From Natrinema pallidum DSM 3751 (GTDB lineage Archaea > Halobacteriota > Halobacteria > Halobacteriales > Natrialbaceae): a DNA stretch of 64,000 nt. A model generated the notes under the pieces. That model did no database searches and was not told where the DNA came from. It worked only from the letters and a program-made list of their open reading frames with translations. A program made the translations under genes and the position numbers. Positions 33,605 to 41,741 of this stretch are shown in pieces (the first letter of the stretch is position 1; every line of letters begins with the position of its first letter). The stretch covers positions 1-64,000 of the forward strand of contig NZ_AOII01000072.1 in the NCBI RefSeq assembly GCF_000337615.1. The letters are read 5' to 3'.

Positions 33605-34069
33605 ATGGTCGACGTGCTCGCCGCCAGAACGGCACACCTGGTCTTTGCCGCCCTCTGGGCTGGCAGTGTCTGTTTCGTCGCCGCCGTCATCGTTCCGCTC
33701 GCACGCGACGGCGCGTTCAACAGGACTCAGCCGCTCGAGGTCATCTCGGGGAAACTGACGAATATTTCGCGGGTGAGTTCGCTCGTTCTCCTTCTCACCG
33801 GGGGCCATCTGGCGGGGAACGGCTACAATATCGAGGGACTCGTCGGCACGACCAACGGCCGACTGGTGCTCACGATGGTCGCGCTCTGGCTGCTCCTGAC
33901 GGCGCTCGTCGAGATCGGCGTGAAACGGTTCGAAACCGGCCTCACCGGAAAGAAAATCCGTGAACCGGCCCGGGACGCGCTCCCGGTGTTCCGCGCGGCG
34001 GCCGTCGCCGCGATCGCCTTGCTGATCGTCGCGGGCTTGCTCTCGGCCAACGTCGCTCGCCTGCTCTGA
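33605..34069 (+). CDS. CopD-like integral membrane protein
   Basis: A 154-aa protein with four helices: ARTAHLVFAALWAGSVCFVAAVIVPLA, ISRVSSLVLLLTGGHLAG, LVLTMVALWLLLTALVEIG and FRAAAVAAIALLIVAGLLSANV. The H in RTAHLVFAALWAG and the layout recall the CopD copper-export domain and related heme/copper membrane proteins. The ATG at 33605 is used because the frame upstream overlaps the previous gene and is not hydrophobic. Function is inferred only from this pattern. Confidence 0.7.
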   Translation: MVDVLAARTAHLVFAALWAGSVCFVAAVIVPLARDGAFNRTQPLEVISGKLTNISRVSSLVLLLTGGHLAGNGYNIEGLVGTTNGRLVLTMVALWLLLTALVEIGVKRFETGLTGKKIREPARDALPVFRAAAVAAIALLIVAGLLSANVARLL

Positions 34070-34164
34070 TCGCCGCTCCCGGCGTTTTCTTCCCATCATC
34101 CGACACGTCAACGCAGGACATTCTTGCGAAAGATACTTAGCCGGTTGCTGTAACGTACTCGCTA

Positions 34165-34602
34165 ATGATCAGGGGTAAAGACATCGCCCTGTCGGTCCTC
34201 GCGGTGGGGACGGCTGCCGTGGCCGGCTACGTCCTGCACTCGGAGCGGTCGGCGAGCCACACGTCGCGATCGAAGGCGGACCTCGGTGCGCGAGTCATCG
34301 GGCCCGACGACATCCCGGACGACGCGACGATCGTCGACGCGTCCGCACAACGACTCGGCGAGATTCCCGGCGCGCGGCGGGCGCTCGACCGGGCGATCCG
34401 CAACAGTGCACGCGAGGAATGGGAACACATCACCCTCGAGCGCGACGGTGCCTGGTCCGTCGTCGATCGAGTCCGCCAGACGCTGCCCTACTACGACGCC
34501 GACGGCGACGGCGAGTACAACGGCGTTTACGTCCGGTACAACGATCGAATCCTCGTTCTCGATGCGATCGGCTGGGCTCGACTCGAGGAACCGATCGCGT
34601 AG
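34165..34602 (+). CDS. Exported/anchored hypothetical protein
   Basis: A 145-aa protein with one N-terminal membrane helix (IALSVLAVGTAAVAGYVL) and a soluble domain: IGPDDIPDDATIVDASAQRLGEIPGARRALDRAIRNS, LERDGAWSVVDRVRQTLPYYDADGDGEYNGVYVRYNDRILVLDAIGW. YDADGDGEYNG resembles a calcium-binding loop but no second copy exists. A TATA-like AGATACTTAG lies about 29 bases before the ATG. Family not recognised. Confidence 0.7.
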   Translation: MIRGKDIALSVLAVGTAAVAGYVLHSERSASHTSRSKADLGARVIGPDDIPDDATIVDASAQRLGEIPGARRALDRAIRNSAREEWEHITLERDGAWSVVDRVRQTLPYYDADGDGEYNGVYVRYNDRILVLDAIGWARLEEPIA

Positions 34603-34704
34603 GCGTTTCGCCGACGGCTGCGCTCGCTCCGTTTCACGACGGTCGCGGCCGTCGACCGCCGCGGAACCGCAATCACTACCACACCGGGCGGCCGACGCCT
34701 ATCC

Positions 34705-35604
34705 ATGCAACTGGGCCTGATCGGACTCGGACGGATGGGACGGATCGTCGTCGACCGCACGCTCGCAGCCGGCCACGACGTGGTCGCTTTCGATCTGGAC
34801 GACGCGGCCGTCGAACGGGCTGCCGACGCCGGTGCCGAGCCCGCCGACTCGATCGACGACTTCGTCGATCGGCTGGGCGCGACCAAGCGCATCTGGCTGA
34901 TGGTCCCCGCCGGGGACGCGATCGACGTCACGCTCGAGGAACTCGAGCCCCACCTCGACGGCGACGATATCGTCGTCGACGGTGGCAACTCCTACTTCGA
35001 GGACTCCGTCCGCCGCGCCGAATCCTGTCCCGCGGCGTATCTCGATTGCGGCACGTCCGGCGGTCCTGCGGGGGCCGAACTGGGGTTCTCACTGATGGTC
35101 GGCGGCCCACAGTGGGCCTACGACGAACTCGAGCCGGTCTTCGACGCGGTCGCGACCGGACCCGACGGGCACGAGCGAATGGGAGCCGCCGGCTCGGGCC
35201 ACTACGTCAAGATGATTCACAACGGCGTCGAGTACGCCCTGATGCAGACCTACGGCGAGGGGTTCGAGTTGCTTCACGAGGGTCGGTACGACCTCGACCT
35301 CGAGGCCGTGGCCTCGGTCTGGAACAACGGTGCGGTGATCCGCTCGTGGCTGCTCGAACTCTGTGAAGAGGCCTTCCGCGAGGAAGGAACCGACCTCGGC
35401 ACCGTGGCCGACCGCATCGAGGGCGGGTCGACCGGCACGTGGACCGTCCAGGAGGCCCTCGAGCAGGAGGTCCCCCTGCCGCTGATTTACACGGCGCTGT
35501 CCGAACGGTTCGGCTCGCGGGCCGACGACGGCCGGTTCTCGCGACGGCTGGCGAACCGGCTCCGCTACGGCTTCGGCCGCCACGAGGTCCCGCGCCGCGA
35601 GTAG
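34705..35604 (+). CDS. gnd: 6-phosphogluconate dehydrogenase (decarboxylating), short NAD type
   Basis: A 299-aa oxidoreductase of the oxidative pentose phosphate pathway. N-terminal Rossmann motif LGLIGLGRMGRIVVDR, substrate motif DCGTSGGPAGAELGFSLMVGG near residue 118, catalytic Lys in GSGHYVKMIHNGVEYALMQ near 171. The short length marks the Gnd-like group that in haloarchaea uses NAD. It produces ribulose 5-phosphate for nucleotide synthesis. Confidence 0.94.
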   Translation: MQLGLIGLGRMGRIVVDRTLAAGHDVVAFDLDDAAVERAADAGAEPADSIDDFVDRLGATKRIWLMVPAGDAIDVTLEELEPHLDGDDIVVDGGNSYFEDSVRRAESCPAAYLDCGTSGGPAGAELGFSLMVGGPQWAYDELEPVFDAVATGPDGHERMGAAGSGHYVKMIHNGVEYALMQTYGEGFELLHEGRYDLDLEAVASVWNNGAVIRSWLLELCEEAFREEGTDLGTVADRIEGGSTGTWTVQEALEQEVPLPLIYTALSERFGSRADDGRFSRRLANRLRYGFGRHEVPRRE

Positions 35605-35772
35605 GGACCGCTACGAGCGCGTCTCGGAACACGGATATACGACCTCGGACTACTGGATTACAGTCGTCCTCGCCCGACCGGTGTTCCGGCGTATCGGATC
35701 ATTCTTTTCTCCATGTATAAATGGTTGAAACATTGGGACATCTTCTTTACTCTTGGTCCCCGACCAGGAGTT

Positions 35773-36078
35773 ATGAATTCGCTCGAACCCGCAGCAGACC
35801 TCGACACAACCGACGATCGACTGAGTATGGCCGTCATCGATCTCGTCGCCCGGACCAGCGACACCGATCCGGTCGAGTTGGAACCGCTGTACGACGCGAT
35901 CGATCCCGATCTCCTCGATTCGCTTCCGGCCGAGGCCGGCTTTACCAGTCTCGAGTTCGCATATCACGGCTATACCGTAACGGTCTCTGCCACGGGCGAG
36001 AGCGTCGGGATAACACTCGAGGACGCGGAGGGTTCAGCCGACGAGTCGACGGGGAATCGCATCGATCCGTCTCCGTAA
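35773..36078 (+). CDS. HalOD1 output domain protein
   Basis: A 101-aa protein that is essentially one HalOD1 domain: LSMAVIDLVARTSDTDPVELEPLYDAIDPDLLDSL and LEFAYHGYTVTVSATGESVGITLE. HalOD1 is a haloarchaeal output module usually at the end of signalling proteins; stand-alone copies are abundant and uncharacterised. The ATG at 35773 is preferred; TCTTTACTC about 26 bases upstream can serve as TATA. It borders the origin region. Confidence 0.85.
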   Translation: MNSLEPAADLDTTDDRLSMAVIDLVARTSDTDPVELEPLYDAIDPDLLDSLPAEAGFTSLEFAYHGYTVTVSATGESVGITLEDAEGSADESTGNRIDPSP

Positions 36079-36134
36079 GCCGCCTGAGACCCCAGCGGAT
36101 GGCGGGCGGACCTGGTCGTCTCCGACGACCCGTG

Positions 36135-36185
36135 GTTTCGATTGTGGGGTCGTGTTTCGATCATGGAGTCGGGTTTCGATCGTGA
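36135..36185 (+). repeat. Three 19-bp tandem repeats at the edge of the origin
   Basis: The word GTTTCGAT begins at 36135, 36154 and 36173, exactly 19 bases apart, with the rest of each unit (NRTGRRGTCG) also similar. Nineteen bases is not quite two helical turns. It lies 110 bases outside the first origin box and could be a protein-binding array for replication control or for the gene ending at 36078. Confidence 0.6.
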
Positions 36186-36294
36186 TTACGTGAGCATCGA
36201 TGGGGCCGTCTGGTTCGTCGCGGCGCGTCGATCACTGGTCCCGATCGACCGATGCAGACGCTACGAGTCGTGGCCGACGGGACGGAACGTAACA

Positions 36295-36319
36295 GACACA
36301 CACCACTGTTACAAGTGAA
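36295..36319 (-). repeat. Origin recognition box L1
   Basis: On the minus strand this reads TTCACTTGTAACAGTGGTGT then GTGTC, a full match to the local box. It faces toward box L2 across about 270 bases containing no gene. Confidence 0.8.
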
Positions 36320-36585
36320 GTGCCGTTGGGCAGGGTGGGACGAGGAGTTCCGCGATAACTGACCCGTTGTCGGTCGTCGTCCAATGCCTCGAACCGGTTT
36401 CGCACTCGAGAAGAGCCGTCTCACGGCATGTCGGTCCGTGTATTTGGAAACCGAGCCGCAGATGCTGAAACCAACCGCAGTTCCGAGAACGTATTCGCAG
36501 TTCCGTCTCTCCGCAGTCCGTGGAAAGTATCACTGATTTAGATGAAAGTGCGGACTGTTCTCTAGTCCTCCCCCCTACACTAGTC

Positions 36586-36608
36586 TTCACGTGAAACAGT
36601 GGTGTGTC
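36586..36608 (+). repeat. Origin recognition box L2
   Basis: Reads TTCACGTGAAACAGTGGTGT then GTC, about 30 bases upstream of the cdc6 TATA box, so Orc1/Cdc6 binding here could also repress its own gene. A half box (TTCACTTGCA) follows at 36613. Confidence 0.8.
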
Positions 36609-36636
36609 TGAGTTCACTTGCATCATATGAAAAGGT

Positions 36637-36649
36637 GGTTTTAAATATT
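36637..36649 (+). promoter_or_regulatory. TATA element of orc1/cdc6
   Basis: GGTTTTAAATATT is centred about 27 bases before the ATG at 36670, giving a leaderless message. It lies next to box L2, suggesting autoregulation. Confidence 0.65.
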
Positions 36650-36669
36650 GTATCTCGCTTGGTACGGAC

Positions 36670-37896
36670 ATGCCTCGGTTCGAGCGGAAGCAGAACATCT
36701 TCCAGAACAAGGACGCCCTCGGGGAATCGTATCAGCCCGAGCGGATCGAAGAGCGGGACGAGGAAATCGAGGCGTACATGGACGCGCTCCAACCGATCAT
36801 CGACGGCTGGGAGCCGAACAACATCTTTCTCTACGGGAATACGGGCGTCGGAAAGACCGCCGTCACCGAGTATCTCTTGGACGTCCTCCAGGAAGACGCG
36901 ACCGAGTACGACGACGTCGACCTCTCGGTGTTGGGCGTCAACTGCAAGACGCTCAACTCGTCGTATCAGGTCGCGGTCGAACTCGTCAACACCCTTCGGC
37001 CCGCCGGTGCCGAGATCAGCACGACCGGCTACCCCCAACAGACCGTTTTCAAGAAGCTCTACGGCGAACTGGAAGCGCTCGGCGGAACGGTGGTTATCGT
37101 CCTCGACGAGATCGATTCGATCGGCGACCGCGACGAACTGCTGTACGAACTCCCGCGAGCCCGCTCGAACGGCTACCTCGAGTCGACGAAGGTCGGCCTC
37201 ATCGGCATCAGCAACGACTTCAAGTTCCGCGAACAGCTCGATCCGCGCGTTCAGGACACGCTCTGCGAGCGCGAACTGCAGTTTCCCCCCTACGAAGCGT
37301 CCGAACTGACCAACATCCTCGAGTCTCGAGCCGAGGTCGCGATCACAGAGGGCGGCTGCGACGCCGGCGTCCTGAACCTCTGTGCCGCGCTCGCCGCTCG
37401 CGACAGCGGGAGCGCCCGCCAGGCACTGGACTTGCTCCGCCTGGCCGGCGAAGTGGCGGAGAACAACGACGACGCCGGAATTCGGGAGGAGCACGTCGAA
37501 CGAGCGCGGTCGAAACTCGAGCAGGAGCGAGTCGAGGAGGGTATGCGGGAACTGACCACGCACGGTCGCCTCGCCCTGTTGGCGGTCGTCTCGAAGGCCG
37601 CCAAGGAGTCGACGCCCTGCCGAACGCGGGAACTCTATCAGGAGTACGAGGCGCTCTGTGAGTCGTCGGGAACCGACTCGTTGGCCCAGCGGTCGGTCCA
37701 CAACCATCTCTCCGATCTCCGGATGCTCGGCATCCTCTCGGCGAAGGAAAACCGAAGCGGTTCCCGGGGGAACTACTACAGCTACGAACTCGACGTCCCC
37801 TTCTCGAGCGCCGTCGACGCGATGGCCGACGTGCTCTATCTCGACGCCGAGATCGAGACGATCCGCGACATCGCGCGGATGAACAGCGTCGCCTGA
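36670..37896 (+). CDS. orc1: Orc1/Cdc6 family replication initiator
   Basis: A 408-aa AAA+ ATPase that binds origin boxes and loads the MCM helicase. Walker A GNTGVGKT is at residues 56-63, Walker B VLDEIDSIG with DEID at 146-149, sensor 1 in GISNDFKF, and the initiator-specific region before a C-terminal winged helix (LAQRSVHNHLSDLRMLGILS). Haloarchaea have many paralogues; those adjacent to ORB arrays usually act on that origin. The first residues MPRFERKQNIFQNKDAL are standard for the family. Confidence 0.96.
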   Translation: MPRFERKQNIFQNKDALGESYQPERIEERDEEIEAYMDALQPIIDGWEPNNIFLYGNTGVGKTAVTEYLLDVLQEDATEYDDVDLSVLGVNCKTLNSSYQVAVELVNTLRPAGAEISTTGYPQQTVFKKLYGELEALGGTVVIVLDEIDSIGDRDELLYELPRARSNGYLESTKVGLIGISNDFKFREQLDPRVQDTLCERELQFPPYEASELTNILESRAEVAITEGGCDAGVLNLCAALAARDSGSARQALDLLRLAGEVAENNDDAGIREEHVERARSKLEQERVEEGMRELTTHGRLALLAVVSKAAKESTPCRTRELYQEYEALCESSGTDSLAQRSVHNHLSDLRMLGILSAKENRSGSRGNYYSYELDVPFSSAVDAMADVLYLDAEIETIRDIARMNSVA

Positions 37897-37946
37897 GTCG
37901 GGTTCCGTAGCGGTGGCTCCGGAGACCGACGGACGTGGGACCGTCC

Positions 37947-37970
37947 GCCCACACCACCGTTGCAAGTGAA
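37947..37970 (-). repeat. Origin recognition box R1
   Basis: On the minus strand it reads TTCACTTGCAACGGTGGTGT then GGGC. It is the only downstream box in this orientation and lies 50 bases after the cdc6 stop. Confidence 0.8.
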
Positions 37971-38018
37971 CGGCGACCGACACGACGCCGACCGCCGCTC
38001 CGTGCTGTCGATGTCCGG

Positions 38019-38042
38019 TTTCACTTGTATCGGTGGTGTGTC
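38019..38042 (+). repeat. Origin recognition box R2
   Basis: Reads TTTCACTTGTATCGGTGGTG then TGTC. It forms an inverted pair with R1 at a 48-base gap. Confidence 0.8.
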
Positions 38043-38103
38043 ACGGTGACCCATTTCAGACGACTGCGTTCGATCGACACCCGATCGCGTCGTTGTCGAC
38101 CTG

Positions 38104-38126
38104 TTTCACGCGAAACGGTGGTGTCT
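38104..38126 (+). repeat. Origin recognition box R3
   Basis: Reads TTTCACGCGAAACGGTGGTG then TCT, 85 bases after R2 in the same orientation. Confidence 0.75.
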
Positions 38127-38177
38127 CGAGTGACCGCTTCGCAGGGATTAGGTCACCGCGCCATGACGGCGCGTCCG

Positions 38178-38199
38178 TTCACGTGCAGGAGTGGTGTCC
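38178..38199 (+). repeat. Origin recognition box R4 (degenerate)
   Basis: Reads TTCACGTGCAGGAGTGGTGT then CC, 74 bases after R3. The central AAC is replaced by AGG, so binding may be weaker. Confidence 0.65.
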
Positions 38200-38242
38200 G
38201 TTGATCCTGACTCCGAGCGCCCCTCCCACCTGTCCCCGCTCG

Positions 38243-38265
38243 TTCAGATGTAACCGTGGTGTGTC
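38243..38265 (+). repeat. Origin recognition box R5
   Basis: Reads TTCAGATGTAACCGTGGTGT then GTC, 65 bases after R4 in the same orientation. Confidence 0.75.
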
Positions 38266-38390
38266 TCCGTCTGAGTCGGCTCCGTCCGACCGTTTCCCCG
38301 TATGTACCGCTCTCATCCCCCTCCGGTTCGACTCTATCGCGTTCACATCACCGCTCCTGCACCCGGAATCCGCGAGCCAGTCGTCTCGGT

Positions 38391-38414
38391 TTTCAGTTGC
38401 AGCGGTGGTGTGTC
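38391..38414 (+). repeat. Origin recognition box R6
   Basis: Reads TTTCAGTTGCAGCGGTGGTG then TGTC. It lies 148 bases after R5, twice the typical 74-base spacing, as if one box between them had been lost. Confidence 0.75.
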
Positions 38415-38499
38415 GGCGGTCGAAGCGACTCCAAGGTGTCCGACCTCGACCGACCGGCAGTCGGAGTGCGCGGATCGGAGCGGTGTCTCGGCGTCGGCG

Positions 38500-38865
38500 C
38501 TACGCGTCCTCGTCCGGTTCGTAGTCGTCGTAGATGCGGTCCATCCGAGCGGCCATCACGAAATCGGTCTTGCGGAGGCCGTCGATCTTGTGCGTCCACA
38601 TTTCGATCGTCACCTCGCCCCACTCGAGTTCGATATCCGGATGATGCCACTCCGCCTCCGCCAACTCGCCCACCTCGTAGGTGAACTCGAGGGCGTCGCG
38701 GAAGTCCGCAAACGCGTAGGTACCCTCGAGATGGTGGTCATCGATCACCGTCCAGACGTCGTCGCGGATCTCCGCACGGTAGTCGGCGTATTCGTCGGGC
38801 TCGAGGGGGTCGTCCTCGGTCGTGCAGGCCTCACACTCCTGATCGGCGAGCGCTGGCTCGGACAT
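38500..38865 (-). CDS. Pterin-4a-carbinolamine dehydratase family protein
   Basis: A 121-aa protein with the PCD core [25 protein letters not shown]; the key histidines are at residues 74-75 and 92. PCD enzymes dehydrate 4a-hydroxytetrahydrobiopterin and can be transcription cofactors. The N-terminal 25 residues add a Cys pair (CEAC at 11-14), an extension not seen in the classic enzyme. The ATG at 38865 is used. It lies directly downstream of the origin boxes. Confidence 0.88.
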   Translation of the reverse strand: MSEPALADQECEACTTEDDPLEPDEYADYRAEIRDDVWTVIDDHHLEGTYAFADFRDALEFTYEVGELAEAEWHHPDIELEWGEVTIEMWTHKIDGLRKTDFVMAARMDRIYDDYEPDEDA

Positions 38866-38941
38866 GCGACGAGCTACCACGGGGACCGACGTGAAGATTC
38901 GCATGGGACTGCTCTCTTGAGGTGGGGCCGTCGTGCCGCCC

Positions 38942-38951
38942 GTTTTATATG
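38942..38951 (+). promoter_or_regulatory. TATA element of the SRA-HNH gene
   Basis: GTTTTATATG is centred about 32 bases before the ATG at 38979. This favours the 38979 start over the in-frame ATG at 38949, which lies within the box itself. Confidence 0.5.
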
Positions 38952-38978
38952 ACGACCGCGCAACGACAGCAGTATCGG

Positions 38979-40430
38979 ATGCCATCGACGGAAGAAAACA
39001 AACGACACATCGCAGTTCGGTTTTTCGGTGGTGCGGGGAACTATACGAGCGTCCTCGAGCGCCTCTGTAAGTACGTCCTCGCCGATTCTCCGACCGAAGC
39101 GGCGGTTCTCGAGTGGCTCAAATCGAACACGCGAGCGACCAGTGACGACGGCATTCGGCGTCGCCTGACCTTTCTCGAGGGGATCGGACTTCTCGAACAC
39201 GATGGCGATAGCGTTCGACTCACCCAGCAAGGGATGGCGTGGCTTTCGGAGACGGAGCCGGCAGTACTCTACGAGTTGCTCTCGAGCAACGTCCACGGAT
39301 TCGACACGATACTCGAGGCGCTCCTCGACGGGCCGAAGACGGACGCCGAACTGGGCGACGCGATCGGGTCCGAGCATCCGACATTCGATTGGAACGATAC
39401 GTCCGGACCCGCCCAACACAGGGGCTGGCTGCAGAGTCTGGGCTACGTCGAGCGCTCCGACGGTGCGAATTGGCTAACCGACAGCGGTCGAGAACTGGCG
39501 CGGCGTCGGTCCTCCGTGTATCCGAACCTCGAGCGGGGCGAACGCTATGCGCAGACCGACCTCGAGAACGCGTTCGACACGAGTTTCGGCTCGTACATCA
39601 AGGGAATTAGTCCGCGGACGGACGACGAGGGAGACCTGGCGTACATCATCGTCAAAGCCCGCGAGGACGGCCCCTACGGCGACGAACTCGATGGCGAGCG
39701 GTTCATCTACATTGGGGAAGGCGTCCCGGAGAAGGGGGACCAGCAGTTGACCGGTGCCAATGGAGCGCTCCTCGAGCAGGCCGACCGATCGACCGTCCCG
39801 GTGTACTTCTTCTACCAGCCGGCCGACAGCGATGACCTCCGGTACGAGGGACTGGTCGACGTCGTTGACGCCGAGTACGTCTCACGGGACGGGCGGATGA
39901 TCTATCAGTTCACGATGGAACGACTCGGGCTCGAGCCAGCCGAATTCGAGGCGCTCTCGGAGTCGGTATCCGAGGGGCTCGCGGACGACGAGGACGACGA
40001 ACTGCCGCTCACCGACGACGAGGAAGAGTTCACCGCGGTCCAGCGACGGGTTCGCTCGAGCGTGTTCCCGAAGGAAGTCACGGCCGCCTACGACGGCCAA
40101 TGTGCGATCTGCGGCAAATCGCGTGAATCGCCGAGCGGGAGGATCGACATCGAGGCGGCCCATATCTATCCGAAGCAGGCGAACGGCCGGGACAACGTGC
40201 AAAACGGCCTCGCGCTCTGTCGGCTCCACCACTGGGCGTTCGACACCGGCTGGCTCGCGGTATCCGACGACTATCGGATTCTCGTCGCCGACCGCCCCGA
40301 TCTCGAGGGCTACCGGGAGTTTGCGGCGCTCGAGGGGGATTCGCTGACGCTGCCAGCGGACGAGGACCGCCGTCCGCATGCGACGTTCCTCGCCGCACAT
40401 CGGGAACGGCATGGGTTCGAATCGCCGTAA
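38979..40430 (+). CDS. Modification-dependent restriction endonuclease-like protein (wHTH + SRA-like + HNH)
   Basis: A 483-aa multidomain protein. Residues 25-175 hold two winged-helix units ([25 protein letters not shown] and [25 protein letters not shown]). Residues 195-315 resemble the SRA/YDG fold of ScoMcrA-type enzymes that read modified cytosine ([24 protein letters not shown] and PVYFFYQP). Residues 355-430 form an HNH nuclease: CAIC at 375-378, AAHIYPK at 393-399, [14 protein letters not shown]. All HNH ligands are present. It likely cuts modified (foreign) DNA as a type IV restriction enzyme. No methylase is adjacent, as expected for that type. Confidence 0.85.
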   Translation: MPSTEENKRHIAVRFFGGAGNYTSVLERLCKYVLADSPTEAAVLEWLKSNTRATSDDGIRRRLTFLEGIGLLEHDGDSVRLTQQGMAWLSETEPAVLYELLSSNVHGFDTILEALLDGPKTDAELGDAIGSEHPTFDWNDTSGPAQHRGWLQSLGYVERSDGANWLTDSGRELARRRSSVYPNLERGERYAQTDLENAFDTSFGSYIKGISPRTDDEGDLAYIIVKAREDGPYGDELDGERFIYIGEGVPEKGDQQLTGANGALLEQADRSTVPVYFFYQPADSDDLRYEGLVDVVDAEYVSRDGRMIYQFTMERLGLEPAEFEALSESVSEGLADDEDDELPLTDDEEEFTAVQRRVRSSVFPKEVTAAYDGQCAICGKSRESPSGRIDIEAAHIYPKQANGRDNVQNGLALCRLHHWAFDTGWLAVSDDYRILVADRPDLEGYREFAALEGDSLTLPADEDRRPHATFLAAHRERHGFESP

Positions 40431-40504
40431 CTGTCCAATGCAGAACAGCTGCACAGACGGACGGAGACGAATATTGACACGCGGACCCATCCGCGGTGGC
40501 GAAG

Positions 40505-40948
40505 TCATTCGTCGACACAGTCATCCCTACGCACCCCGCGCTGGCGCTCGAGTTCGCGCTCGTGGGCCTCCGCGGCGGGTCCGCGATAGGCCGTCGTAAA
40601 CGAGCGCGACCGATCGGTCGGCGACGGATCGCGGTCGGGAGCGTCACCTGGTCGGTAGGGGATCATCGCCTCGGGACCGACCAGCAACAGCGCGACCTGG
40701 CAGGCCTCCGATCTGATCCCGCGGACGTGCCGCGCGGCTTTGCGACGCGCCTCGCGGTCGGTGTGCTCGAGGGCCGCGTCCTCGTCCTGGATGGCCGCGA
40801 GCAGCGTGCGCGTGAGGTAATCGATCGACGCGAGACAATCGCGGATGGATTCGGGTTGGTGCCCACCATCGGCGCGGACTCGAGCGTTCGTCGGCGATGC
40901 ATCTACTCGGTCGGGGCCTTCAAGGCCCCGCGAAGTGTGGTCGGACAT
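40505..40948 (-). CDS. Hypothetical haloarchaeal protein
   Basis: A 147-aa protein starting MSDHTSRGLEGPDRVDAS. The middle is helical: SIRDCLASIDYLTRTLLAAIQDEDAALEHTDREARRKAARHVRGIRSEACQVALLLVGPEAM. The C-terminal 50 residues are Arg/Asp-rich and probably disordered. No family is recognised. It converges on the SRA-HNH gene with a 74-base gap. Confidence 0.6.
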   Translation of the reverse strand: MSDHTSRGLEGPDRVDASPTNARVRADGGHQPESIRDCLASIDYLTRTLLAAIQDEDAALEHTDREARRKAARHVRGIRSEACQVALLLVGPEAMIPYRPGDAPDRDPSPTDRSRSFTTAYRGPAAEAHERELERQRGVRRDDCVDE

Positions 40949-41209
40949 GGCTTCCGGAGCGCTGATACGGGAGCTACTGCGGATCGGTGCCGTGAACACC
41001 GGTCCGTTTCTCGAAGCATCCCACCTGACCGAGCGGGGGATTCCGTAGCTTCCGTCCGGATCGCATTTCGCGTCCGATTGACTTAGTACCTTTGCATATA
41101 CAAACTCAAAACTTCACAAATACGAATTTGAAGATGCTGAAATACGCAGATACGAGTGGTTTCGGTCGCATGGGCGGGTTCTATTGGCAAGTAGCACACG
41201 GACTCCGGT

Positions 41210-41467
41210 ATGCGAGAACGCGCCGACTGGATGGTTCCGACCGACGATGCGATTCTGGAGTACGTCCGGGATGCAGGCGAAGTCCCACCGGCAGTTATTG
41301 GACGCAATATCGATTCCCATCCGAACTATACCGGTCAGCGCTGCCGCAACCTTGCCGATAACGGGCTACTCGACCGCAAAAGTGACGGTTACTATTCGCT
41401 CACGGAGCTAGGTGCCCGCTATCTCGATGAAGACATCGATACAGGCGAGTTAGATACTGACCACTGA
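41210..41467 (+). CDS. PhiH1 repressor-like winged helix protein
   Basis: An 85-aa wHTH protein: MVPTDDAILEYVRDAGEVPPAVIGRNIDSHPNYTGQRCRNLADNGLLDRKSDGYYSLTELGARYLDEDID. This layout, with the helix PAVIGRNI, recognition helix YTGQRCRNLADNGLL and a tyrosine-rich wing, is that of the halophage phiH repressor family. TTCTATTGG about 27 bases upstream can be its TATA. The AT-rich stretch at 41085-41160, with repeated AAATACG and AGATAC words, may hold operators. It is coupled to a 39-aa gene. Confidence 0.85.
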   Translation: MRERADWMVPTDDAILEYVRDAGEVPPAVIGRNIDSHPNYTGQRCRNLADNGLLDRKSDGYYSLTELGARYLDEDIDTGELDTDH

Positions 41468-41586
41468 TGTCTACTCGGAGATTGGTTACGCGACTCGAGC
41501 ACGGCTACTACGAGACCGACGACCCCGGTGTGCAGTCTCTCGAGGGTGACCTCGACGGAGCCGACCTCGAAGCGGACGACGACTAA
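41467..41586 (+). CDS. 39-aa acidic protein coupled to the repressor-like gene
   Basis: ATG at 41467 overlaps the upstream TGA by one base, so the two are translationally coupled. The peptide is MSTRRLVTRLEHGYYETDDP followed by an acidic tail GADLEADDD. A basic first third plus a very acidic end could bind the DNA-binding partner or mimic DNA. Family not recognised. Third-position G/C is high, supporting a real gene. Confidence 0.55.
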   Translation: MSTRRLVTRLEHGYYETDDPGVQSLEGDLDGADLEADDD

Positions 41587-41741
41587 TTGCTGCGTAGACC
41601 GCGGACACTGGGATGCGCGACCGCGTGAATCGACAGGACCGCTGACGACGCGATTCCGACTCGAACACGGCGTTCGGGTCGCCGTTGTCCTGACTGCGCT
41701 ACGGCACCGGCCGCCCGAAGCCGATCCGCGACAGCAGCCGC

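Larger units (their letters stand above)
36295..38414. other. oriC: Replication origin region with orc1/cdc6
   Basis: An Orc1/Cdc6 gene is flanked by at least eight copies of a box of the form TTYCANNTGNAAC followed by GTGGTGTGTC. This is the haloarchaeal origin recognition box (ORB) pattern, with the G-rich end bound by Orc1/Cdc6. Two boxes lie upstream (one on each strand, facing inward across a less G/C-rich stretch at about 36425-36580 that could unwind). Six lie downstream within 470 bases, five in one orientation. Neither flank contains another gene. Whether it is the main chromosomal origin cannot be told from this window. Confidence 0.85.
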
